A DNA stretch of 33,751 nt from Syntrophus sp964555065. GTDB taxonomy: Bacteria > Desulfobacterota > Syntrophia > Syntrophales > Syntrophaceae. The first letter of the stretch is position 1; each line of letters begins with the position of its first letter. The notes beneath the pieces are model-generated. The model did no database searches, was not told the origin of the DNA, and saw only the letters and a list, made by a program, of their open reading frames with translations. A program made the position numbers and the translations under genes. The stretch is from NCBI GenBank assembly GCA_964555065.1, contig CAZKRB010000029.1:1-33751 (forward strand). Reading direction: 5' to 3'. Positions 8,429-15,617 of the stretch are shown here, one piece after another.

Positions 8429-8479
8429 CGGAGGGGAAGGGTGCAGGTTTCTTGAACCGGAGGGGGATCGTTGCAGGCG

Positions 8480-8899
8480 TTATTCTCCGATAATCTTTAC
8501 CAGAATCCGCTTTTCCCGGAGGCCGTCAAACTCGCCGTAGAAGATCCGCTCATAGGGTCCCAAATCCAGGATGCCGTTCGTGATGGCAACCACGACCTCC
8601 CTGCCCATGACCTGCCGTTTCAGGTGGGCGTCGGCATTGGTTCCGCCGGTGTCGTTATGGCGGTATTTGGTCACCGGTTCATGGGGGGCGATTCTTTCCA
8701 GCCAGAATTCAAAATCCTTGAGCAGGCCCGCCTCGTCTCCGTTGACGAAAACGGAAGCGGAGATATGCCTTGCATTGACAAGGACGAGACCTTCCCGGAT
8801 CCCGCTTTCCTCCAGGCTTTGTTCGACCTGCTCGGTAATGTCCAGAAAACCGATCCGGCTGGGAACCTCAATCCATAATTCTTTTCTGAATGTTTTCAT
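8480..8899 (-). CDS. YjbQ / UPF0047 family protein
   Basis: A 139-residue protein, full length for the YjbQ (UPF0047, TIGR00149) family. Family marks include HISASVFVNGDE, YRHNDTGGTNADAHLKRQVMG and DLGPYERIFYGEFDG. Conserved His and Asp residues are retained (H46, the YRHND cluster and DAH). The family is described as having weak thiamine-phosphate-synthase-like activity; its physiological role is unsettled. The ATG at 8899 has AAGGA 9 nt upstream and a good promoter further upstream. It appears monocistronic. Confidence 0.93.
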   Translation of the reverse strand: MKTFRKELWIEVPSRIGFLDITEQVEQSLEESGIREGLVLVNARHISASVFVNGDEAGLLKDFEFWLERIAPHEPVTKYRHNDTGGTNADAHLKRQVMGREVVVAITNGILDLGPYERIFYGEFDGLREKRILVKIIGE

Positions 8900-8932
8900 G
8901 ATGACATTTCCTTTCCGGCTGCCGTTTTTGAC

Positions 8933-8961
8933 ATTTTAACGGAAAGGCGCGGCGTTGACAA
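8933..8961 (-). promoter_or_regulatory. sigma70-type promoter of YjbQ-family gene
   Basis: Minus-strand TTGTCA (8956-8961), exactly 17 nt, then TAAAAT (8933-8938). The -10 box ends 33 nt before the ATG at 8899, giving a short leader. Confidence 0.65.
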
Positions 8962-8971
8962 GATTTCTTCG

Positions 8972-8991
8972 GGATAACCCGGTTGTTATCC
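8972..8991. other. inverted repeat between two minus-strand genes
   Basis: GGATAAC (8972-8978) and GTTATCC (8985-8991) are perfect 7-bp arms around 6 nt. It lies about 110 nt past the stop of the gene ending at 9098 and 10 nt upstream of the -35 box of the YjbQ-family promoter. It could be an operator or a 3' hairpin; no U-run follows. Confidence 0.35.
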
Positions 8992-9097
8992 TTCAGCGAA
9001 GTGCCGGTTGCGCAGCCGACCGGATCGCCTCCTCGATTTAAGCCGGTAAAGTCCTGCGCTGTCACTGCACGACGCCATCCCGGATCCAGGAGGGGAA

Positions 9098-10081
9098 TTA
9101 GAGGTCGAGCGGCTGGAGCTCGTCAAAAAAACGCATCTTCAGGTTTCGGTCGGGGGGCAGGCCATGGTACAGCGAGGGGAAGGCGATTCCGGCCAGGCGC
9201 GTTTTCAGTTCGGCCTGGCGGTCAATATTGTCGATTCGTGAAAGAAATTCAAGGGACAGGGCCACCATCCGCTCCTGGAGATCGGAGATGAATTCGCGGC
9301 GCTCTTCTCCCGTCACGGGGTGGCGGTAATGGAGGGACCGCTGAAAAAAGCGGGGGTCCGGATCCTGGCAGGTTGCGTAAAAAAGGGCCTCCACCGGGTG
9401 AATCCGGCGGGCCTGGCGGGGCCAGAGGATGTCGAAGAGTTCGAGAAACTGGTGCAGCCGCCGCTGGTGAACGAGGACGTGAATCAGGGCGTGCTGCCGG
9501 AAGGCCAGTTTCAGGGAGGAGTCCTTCACCAGGATCTTGCCGAAATAGAGAAGATTCATCAGTTTCAGAAAGGGCCGTTCCTCATTCTCCCGATGCTTGT
9601 AAAGTTCCGGCAGGCGCAGATTTCGGAACGAGGCGTTGCCGTTCCGGCTGAGGAAATGGAGATCCAGAGCTGTTTCGAGGCGACGGTGACGCGCCGTGGC
9701 CTGGGCGGCCTTGTTGGCGGAGGCGTTCTCGTCGCTGCCGCCGAAATAGTAAATCAGGGGATGAAAAACCGCATCCGCCGCCACGTGGGTGAGGGCCCCC
9801 GCCAGAAAGGACCGGTATCCTTCCGGCAGAATTTCGGGACTTTTCGCCAGGGGGCCGAAGGGATTGAAGAATCGGGAGGCCTCGAAGCCGTGCAGGCGCT
9901 GCGTCGCCGCCTTCAGGTTTGACCGGTTCTGGCCGATCACCACATAGTAAGGCGTATCGAAGATGATCGAACCCAGATAAAAAAGCGCCTTGTTTTCCTG
10001 AATCTCCCTTTTCAGCAGCCCGTCTGGCAGAGCCTGCCAGGCATGTTCCGCCAGAATCCAGTGTGCAGCTTCTTTGGGCAT
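9098..10081 (-). CDS. zinc-dependent phospholipase C-like protein
   Basis: A 327-residue protein. It begins MPKEAAHWILAEHAW and contains THVAADAVFHPLIYY, both typical of the Zn_dep_PLPC (PF00882) family, in which His and Asp residues bind zinc. No signal peptide is evident. The true start is the ATG at 10081, preceded by GGAGGA about 9 nt upstream; a longer open frame extends upstream but runs antiframe through the next gene. It starts 5 bp after the MFS transporter stop, so the two are likely co-transcribed. Substrate is unknown. Confidence 0.85.
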   Translation of the reverse strand: MPKEAAHWILAEHAWQALPDGLLKREIQENKALFYLGSIIFDTPYYVVIGQNRSNLKAATQRLHGFEASRFFNPFGPLAKSPEILPEGYRSFLAGALTHVAADAVFHPLIYYFGGSDENASANKAAQATARHRRLETALDLHFLSRNGNASFRNLRLPELYKHRENEERPFLKLMNLLYFGKILVKDSSLKLAFRQHALIHVLVHQRRLHQFLELFDILWPRQARRIHPVEALFYATCQDPDPRFFQRSLHYRHPVTGEERREFISDLQERMVALSLEFLSRIDNIDRQAELKTRLAGIAFPSLYHGLPPDRNLKMRFFDELQPLDL

Positions 10082-10086
10082 TCTTC

Positions 10087-11352
10087 TTATTCCTCCGGTG
10101 CGTCGGCAGACATGGAAACCTGGGACAGAAGAAGTCCGCCGATCAGAAAAAGGACGGTGAGGCTCAGAATTCCGTACCGGGACTGGCCGGTGATCCGGCT
10201 GGCCAGAGCCATCAGCAGGGGGCCGAGGATCGTCGCGAATTTTCCGAAAATGTTGTAGAACCCGAAAAACTCCGCCGATTTTTCCTTGGGGATGAGGCGG
10301 CCGAAAAAGGAGCGGCTGAGGGACTGGATGCCGCCCTGGGAACTGGCGATGAGAACCGCCAGAATCCAGTATGCGAGCGTCTTGAGCTGCGCCGTCGGCA
10401 ATGCGGGGAGATAGAAGGCAAGCAGGCAGATCATTCCGTAAACCCCCAGTCCCGAATAAAGCATGGGTTTCGTCCCCACCCGGCCGGCCAGCTTCCCATA
10501 CAGGAGGGCGAAGGGAAAGGCAAGGATCTGGACGGCCAGGATGATGGTCAGCAGTTGGGTTGTCGACATCCCGATGTCCACGCCGTAGGCGGTTGCCATG
10601 CGGATGATCGTGTCTACCCCGTCGATGTAGAAGAAATAGGCCAGCAGAAAGAGAAAGGCCCGGCGGTAACGGCGGATTTCCCGGAGGGTGGCGGCCAGGC
10701 GCTCCAGGCTGCCGCGCAGGAGCTGCGCCGAAGAGGGAACGAAATGGCGCTGCCGGACGTTCCGGATCAGGGGGAGAGAGAAGATCAGCCACCAGAGGGC
10801 CGTGATGACAAAGGCCGCGCGGGTTCCCTGCAGGGGAGAATCGAAGCCGGCCAGGGAAGGCTTCGCGATGAGGATCATTCCCAGGATGAAGGGGACCGTG
10901 CTGCCGATGTATCCCCAGGCGAAGCCGCTGGCTGAAATCCAGTCCATCCGCCGGTCGGACGCCACATCGACCAGGAAGGCGTCGTAGAAGACGTTGGCCC
11001 CTGCATAGCCCAGATAGGCGGCCACATACAGGAAGAGGCACAATCCCTGGTCTCCCTCGCCGGGGAGGATGAGCAGCAGGGTAAAGGCCACGCCGAGAAA
11101 GAGAAACCCGAGAAAAAACCGCTTTTTCCAGCCGGGATAATCGGCCAGGGTTCCCAGGAAGGGGGCGAACAGCGCCAGCAGCAGGGAGGCCGCAGCGTTG
11201 GCCAGCCCCCAGTTGGCCGTGGAAACGGCGCTGTCCACGCCTTTTGCGGCCACGCTTTTGAAAAAGATGGGCATGACGGCCGTGGCAATCGTCAGGATGA
11301 AGGCGGAGTTGGCCACATCATAGAGAATCCAGCTTTTTTCTTCCCGGGTCAT
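10087..11352 (-). CDS. MFS transporter, UMF1 / Atg22-like family
   Basis: A 421-residue, mostly hydrophobic protein with about 12 predicted membrane helices. The N terminus WILYDVANSAFILTI and the loop GANVFYDAFLVDVAS are characteristic of bacterial UMF1 transporters, related to yeast Atg22 (PF11700). These are thought to export small molecules, perhaps amino acids, but the substrate is not predictable. It lies 5 bp upstream of the phospholipase C-like gene in the same direction. The ribosome site is weak (GAGGA about 13 nt upstream). Confidence 0.88.
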   Translation of the reverse strand: MTREEKSWILYDVANSAFILTIATAVMPIFFKSVAAKGVDSAVSTANWGLANAAASLLLALFAPFLGTLADYPGWKKRFFLGFLFLGVAFTLLLILPGEGDQGLCLFLYVAAYLGYAGANVFYDAFLVDVASDRRMDWISASGFAWGYIGSTVPFILGMILIAKPSLAGFDSPLQGTRAAFVITALWWLIFSLPLIRNVRQRHFVPSSAQLLRGSLERLAATLREIRRYRRAFLFLLAYFFYIDGVDTIIRMATAYGVDIGMSTTQLLTIILAVQILAFPFALLYGKLAGRVGTKPMLYSGLGVYGMICLLAFYLPALPTAQLKTLAYWILAVLIASSQGGIQSLSRSFFGRLIPKEKSAEFFGFYNIFGKFATILGPLLMALASRITGQSRYGILSLTVLFLIGGLLLSQVSMSADAPEE

Positions 11353-11532
11353 TGTTTGGGACCATCCTCTTCAATTTCAGTCGCTATCGCTCGGTGTGTA
11401 TCACGTTTGGGGGGCAAGCGGAACTTTTTTGTGAAATGAATGGGGGTGGCGGGGCGGCGGCAAAAGAGCGGCCGGGCCCGGGCCGTGGAGCCTCTGCCTG
11501 GGCCTCGAAGCATTCCGGCTCTGGAATGGGAT

Positions 11533-12363
11533 TTACAGGGACTTCAAGTAGAGAATCAGCGCTTCCCGTACGCGCCTGTACTCGCTTTTCAGCGGCGCCA
11601 CGCGGGTCACCGCGTCATCGATGATGCCGCTTCTGGCCATCATCTCCAAATCCCGGCACATTTCTCCAAAGTTCACGGCGCCGAGGCTTGCGCTGGACGA
11701 TTTGAGCGTATGGGCGGCGATCTGGAGGGCGGCGGCGTCATGATCGGCCACCGCATCGAGGATGCCCTTCACCTGCTTCAGGGAACTTTCGAAGTAGACG
11801 GAGACGAGTTTCGTCAGGAACGGTTTAGCCCCCTGCGGCTGAAGAGAGGCCAGGGTGTTGAGCGCCTCCTCATCGAGGACGGGGGACAGCCTTTCTCGTC
11901 CCGGGAGGGACCCATCTCCTTCCGTCGGCCGAATGGCCAGCCAGGAGTCGAGTTTTTCCTGAAGTTCCGCCATCCGGTAAGGCTTGTCGAGAGCATCATC
12001 GATCCCTGCCAGAAGGAATCGTTCCCGGTCGCCCTCGATGCGGGACGCGGTGATGGCCACAATGGGGACAGGCCCTGGAGCGCTCCGCTCCCGGTTTCCG
12101 GACTCCATGCTGCGGATCGCGCCTGCCGTCCTGCAGCCGTCCAGCTCCGGAGTGCGGCATTCAATGAAGATCAAATCAAAGGGCTGGCAGGAAAAAGCAT
12201 CCAGCGCCTCGCGGCCGTTTCCGACGCACTGTACCCGGCAGCCGCAATGTTCCAGCATCGCCTTCCCGATTTCCTGGCTCAGGAAATCGCTTTCAACCAG
12301 CAGGATATGGGGCGCCGACTCTCTGTCCGATCCGTTGATGGGGCCTTTTTCTTCTTTCCTCAT
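11533..12363 (-). CDS. REC-HPt phosphorelay protein with Asp-to-Glu receiver
   Basis: A 276-residue cytoplasmic protein joining a receiver domain (about 18-145) to a C-terminal HPt domain (about 165-270). The HPt motif AAHTLKSSSASLGA is intact, with predicted phospho-His H218. The receiver keeps the Thr (IVAITAS) and Lys (DALDKPY, K127). However, the phospho-acceptor position is Glu (FIECRTPELDG, E68) and the acidic pair reads VESD instead of VEDN. Glu often mimics phospho-Asp, so the receiver may be locked on or only structural. It lies 136 bp downstream of a hybrid kinase that lacks its own HPt, so it probably supplies the HPt step in trans. Confidence 0.9.
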   Translation of the reverse strand: MRKEEKGPINGSDRESAPHILLVESDFLSQEIGKAMLEHCGCRVQCVGNGREALDAFSCQPFDLIFIECRTPELDGCRTAGAIRSMESGNRERSAPGPVPIVAITASRIEGDRERFLLAGIDDALDKPYRMAELQEKLDSWLAIRPTEGDGSLPGRERLSPVLDEEALNTLASLQPQGAKPFLTKLVSVYFESSLKQVKGILDAVADHDAAALQIAAHTLKSSSASLGAVNFGEMCRDLEMMARSGIIDDAVTRVAPLKSEYRRVREALILYLKSL

Positions 12364-12499
12364 GGCATTTGCGTTCCCGGGTTAGGTCGTCTGCTGTCGG
12401 ACCTTGAGTGGATGTGAATTCTTGTTTAATTATCATAGCTTGTTCCAGATTTCGATGGAAGGGGAATTTTTTCAGGCGAGCCTCGAATCGGCCGTTCGC

Positions 12500-14944
12500 T
12501 CATGAGATTTTTCTCCTTTCCGGCTCTTCTTCCGAATCGGAATCCGGAGCGAGCCACCGGGAAAGGACGGCATGGAGATCATCGGACCGGTAGGGCTTGC
12601 ATAGATAGTCATCCATTCCCGCCTCGAGGCATGCCGCCCGGTCGCCTTCCAGGGTGTGGGCCGTGAGGGCCACGATCGGGATGCGGCAAGACGTGTTTCC
12701 TCCGGTGTAGGCCGTTTCGTTGTTCCGAATGGTCCGAGTCGCCTCATAGCCGTCCATGACCGGCATCTGGCAGTCCATCAGAATGAGGTCGTAAGGAGTG
12801 GCGGCAACGGCTTCCAACGCCTCGCAGCCATTGGCTGCTACGTCAATCCGGCAGCCCAGGTATTCCAGCATCGCGATGCCCACGGCCTGATTGACGGGAT
12901 TGTCTTCCACCAGAAGAACACGGCAGGAAGTGAACCCCCCCTGATGGGTGGCGGATGACTCCCGGTTTTCCTTCTCTTCGGGGGAAATCGAATGCTCCAG
13001 GGATGCCAGAACATTGTAAATCCGGGATTGCCGCACCGGCTTGATGAGGCAGGCATGGAGGCCGAGGTTGGCGCATTCCTCCGCGGATTCCGAGCCGGAA
13101 AGCAGGACGATGATTTTTGTTTTCCCATTCCGGGGGTCGGCTTGAAGCATTCTGACCAGGTGGGTCCATTCTTCTTCCATCAGGGCGGTATCGATGATCA
13201 TCACCGGGTAGGGATTCCCCGATGCCGCCGCCGAAGCAAGCTGGTGGAGGGCCTCGGCGCGTTGCTCCGCGCTTGTGTTCGCGATTCCCCACCCCTCAAG
13301 CTGCCGGCAGAGCGTGGATCTCGCTGTTGCGGAGCCGGATAAAACCAGGATCTTCAACTCCTGGAACAACCGCGGCGCCGAGGCGGCGAAAGCGGGAGAG
13401 TCCGCCTGCTTCTCGAGTCGCGCCGTGAACCGGAAGGTGGAGCCTTGTCCCGGGATGCTCTCGAAGCCGATCTCCCCCCCCATCATTGGAACCAATTGTG
13501 CGACGACTGCCAGTCCCAGGCCTGTTCCTCCATATTGGCGCGTCGTGGAGCCGTCCGCCTGGGTGAAGGCGCTGAAGATCCTCGGCTGGGCCTCCGGGGC
13601 AATCCCGATGCCTGTATCCCGCACTTCAAACCGGATCAAAACGGATTGCTTCTCCTCTTCCTCCAGTGAGGCGGAGACGAAAATTTCCCCCCGCTCCGTG
13701 AACTTGACTGCATTGCCCAGAAGGTTGATGAGAACCTGCCTCAGACGCACGGGGTCGCCCCGCAGGGCTGAGGGGATGGTGTTTTCGACGGAGCAGGACA
13801 ATTCGATTCCCTTCTGCTGCGCCTGGCTGCCGAAGGAGTCAATGACCTCTTCGACAAGGTCGAGGAGGTTGATCTCCGTCACCGCGATTTCCATTTTTCC
13901 GGCCTCGATCTTTGAGAGGTCGAGGATGTCATTGATCAACTGCAGCAGAATTTCGCCCGATTTGAGCGCCGTGTTGACGAATCTGCTCTGCCGTTCGTTC
14001 AACCCCTCTTCCTGGCGGAGAAGTTCCAGAAACCCGATGACGCCGTTCATCGGGGTGCGGATCTCATGGCTCATATTTGCCAGGAACTGGGATTTCGTGA
14101 TGTTGGATGCTTCCGCTGCCTCCTTGGCCGCCAGCAGCTCCATGTTGGCCTTTACCAGTTCCTCCGTTCTTTTCCGGACGCGCCCCTCGAGCAGGTCCCG
14201 ATGGGCCTCCAGCTGTGCATCACGCAGGGAGATTTCCGAAAGCATTTCATTGAATCCGGAAATGAGGATCCCCAGCTCATCCGTCCTTCGCTCGTCCACC
14301 CGCAGGGAATAGTCCTGCGTTTCCGAGACCTCTTTCATGGATTGGGCGAGAAGTAGAATCGGATCCGAGATGCTTTTCTGGAGTTTCCGGGAAAGGAAAT
14401 AGGCGAGCAGTGTTGTGCCGCTCATGACCAAAAGGGCGATGAAGAGATACCAGCGGAGTTGGCGATACAGGCCTCTCAGATCCGAAGTGACGTAGAGCGT
14501 TCCCAGACGGTCTGTTCCGGACAGGATGGTGTGCGTCACGATCAGTTTGCTGCCCTGGAAAACCTCGGAGTCGATGTTCCCCGGGGAAGCACCGAAGGGG
14601 GCAGAGGGCGGCGGCGGGACGTCGGGCCCGTTATCGCCATTCAGGTACTGGGCGAAGCGGCTTCCATCCGGCCTCAGGACGAGGGCAGAGAGAATCTGGG
14701 GTTCCCCTCTCAGCGCTTTCAGCGTCTCTTCGGCCGCCGACGGGTCGTTAAAGAGGAGGGGGGCGATGAGGTTGTGTTCGGTCACCTTGGTCAGGGTGTG
14801 GATTTTATCTGCGAGGCTTTTCCGGTAGGAGAAGATCTCCTGGGCGCTGAAGAGCACAATGGCGAGAGCGAGAGCGATGCAGCAGGTCGCCATGATGATC
14901 CCGGTCATCTTGTTCTGGATGGAACGATTTTGAACAGACATCAT
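12500..14944 (-). CDS. hybrid sensor histidine kinase (CHASE8-HAMP-HisKA-HATPase-REC-REC)
   Basis: An 814-residue BarA/GacS-like kinase. Two membrane helices (about 15-35 and 165-185) flank a periplasmic CHASE8-like domain (LIAPLLFNDPSAAEETLKAL). HAMP (about 185-240) and a coiled segment lead to HisKA with NMSHEIRTPMNG (H293). The ATPase domain has NLLGNAVKF, DTGIGI and GGTGLGLAV. The first receiver (about 529-650) is divergent: D585 and K635 remain but the N-terminal acidic pair is lost (LVLSGS). The second (about 675-797) is canonical (VEDN, D724, K783). No HPt follows; the next gene supplies one. The two alternative ATGs are 14944 and 14941. It starts 16 bp after the YfiR-like gene. Confidence 0.93.
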   Translation of the reverse strand: MMSVQNRSIQNKMTGIIMATCCIALALAIVLFSAQEIFSYRKSLADKIHTLTKVTEHNLIAPLLFNDPSAAEETLKALRGEPQILSALVLRPDGSRFAQYLNGDNGPDVPPPPSAPFGASPGNIDSEVFQGSKLIVTHTILSGTDRLGTLYVTSDLRGLYRQLRWYLFIALLVMSGTTLLAYFLSRKLQKSISDPILLLAQSMKEVSETQDYSLRVDERRTDELGILISGFNEMLSEISLRDAQLEAHRDLLEGRVRKRTEELVKANMELLAAKEAAEASNITKSQFLANMSHEIRTPMNGVIGFLELLRQEEGLNERQSRFVNTALKSGEILLQLINDILDLSKIEAGKMEIAVTEINLLDLVEEVIDSFGSQAQQKGIELSCSVENTIPSALRGDPVRLRQVLINLLGNAVKFTERGEIFVSASLEEEEKQSVLIRFEVRDTGIGIAPEAQPRIFSAFTQADGSTTRQYGGTGLGLAVVAQLVPMMGGEIGFESIPGQGSTFRFTARLEKQADSPAFAASAPRLFQELKILVLSGSATARSTLCRQLEGWGIANTSAEQRAEALHQLASAAASGNPYPVMIIDTALMEEEWTHLVRMLQADPRNGKTKIIVLLSGSESAEECANLGLHACLIKPVRQSRIYNVLASLEHSISPEEKENRESSATHQGGFTSCRVLLVEDNPVNQAVGIAMLEYLGCRIDVAANGCEALEAVAATPYDLILMDCQMPVMDGYEATRTIRNNETAYTGGNTSCRIPIVALTAHTLEGDRAACLEAGMDDYLCKPYRSDDLHAVLSRWLAPDSDSEEEPERRKIS

Positions 14945-14960
14945 CTTGTCCTTCGCTCGG

Positions 14961-15575
14961 TCAGTTTTTCACAATGGCCGCCAGCCTCAGGAGTTGTGAA
15001 CTGAACCGGATTCCCCCCGACGCTGCCCTATCCACGTTGATCTCGAAGGCAATTCTGTTTTTTACCATGATAAAATTGATGATCCCTCCGGAGGAAGCAA
15101 AGTTTGTCATCTCCCCGATGCTCAGCACCCCTCCCTTTACGCCTCGCAGGATCTCGTCCATCTGTTTCTCTTCCGATTTGCAGACATAGAGCATCTGGCA
15201 GCCCGAGGATTCTTCTCTTTTCCTGATCCGCTTCACGGACAGGACTTTTCCGTTCACCGCCTTCCCTGACAGAGATTCGAGGGCAGTTCCCAGTGGATCC
15301 TGGCCGAGCACACAGAGCGTCAGGCCCGCGGCATTGGGCGGCAAGGACTCCGGCGGCCAGGACGTAAATTTGACAAAATTGTAAACAAAGGCGGCCTTGA
15401 CCTGGGAGGGATCGGGACCTGCCGCTTCAACCCGGATTGCATTCCCTCGAGAGACCAGCAGCGCGAAGAAAAGGAGGAGCAGAACCCTGAGTAGGGGCGT
15501 TCCTGTTCGGATCGAGCCTGCTTTCGATTTCTGTTTCATCGTGCCGTGCACGATAGAATCCCCTGAAATCAACAT
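14961..15575 (-). CDS. YfiR / HmsC-like periplasmic protein (DUF4154)
   Basis: A 204-residue protein with a signal sequence (hydrophobic LLRVLLLLFFALLVSRG) and the family start VKAAFVYNFVKFTSWP. It also has LCVLGQDPLG and the C-terminal GGIINFIMVKNRIAFEIN. YfiR (PF13689) is a periplasmic repressor of the cyclase YfiN in Pseudomonas. Here no GGDEF protein is adjacent; the neighbours are a TonB-dependent receptor upstream and a hybrid kinase downstream. I therefore infer that it relays a receptor or envelope state to the kinase. The ATG at 15575 has AAAAGG 6 nt upstream; an internal ATG (MKQKSK) would give a more usual signal peptide but lacks a close ribosome site. Confidence 0.88.
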   Translation of the reverse strand: MLISGDSIVHGTMKQKSKAGSIRTGTPLLRVLLLLFFALLVSRGNAIRVEAAGPDPSQVKAAFVYNFVKFTSWPPESLPPNAAGLTLCVLGQDPLGTALESLSGKAVNGKVLSVKRIRKREESSGCQMLYVCKSEEKQMDEILRGVKGGVLSIGEMTNFASSGGIINFIMVKNRIAFEINVDRAASGGIRFSSQLLRLAAIVKN

Positions 15576-15617
15576 AGATGCCTTTTAAGTTGGACTTTAA
15601 CCCTCTTTTCCTTCCCT

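Larger units (their letters stand above)
8126..8479. other. 354-bp intergenic region rich in inverted repeats
   Basis: No credible gene. It contains the promoter and palindrome of the HTH gene (8239-8268) and a possible leader hairpin CCGGGG/CCCCGG (8181-8186/8213-8218). It also holds a GC-rich block with three stems: GGGACGG/CCGTCCC (8325-8331/8347-8353), CCCGAG/CTCGGG (8351-8356/8363-8368) and ACACTCCGG/CCGGAGTGT (8401-8409/8420-8428). The first two share bases 8351-8353 and exclude each other. This might be a structured RNA, a processed 3' end of the YjbQ-family gene, or simply GC-rich spacer. Confidence 0.5.

Noticed and set aside
9098..11041. A 647-codon minus-strand open frame covering two genes
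   Set aside because: Only its last 327 codons (from ATG 10081) match a family. The first half runs out of frame through the MFS transporter and is Pro/Arg rich.
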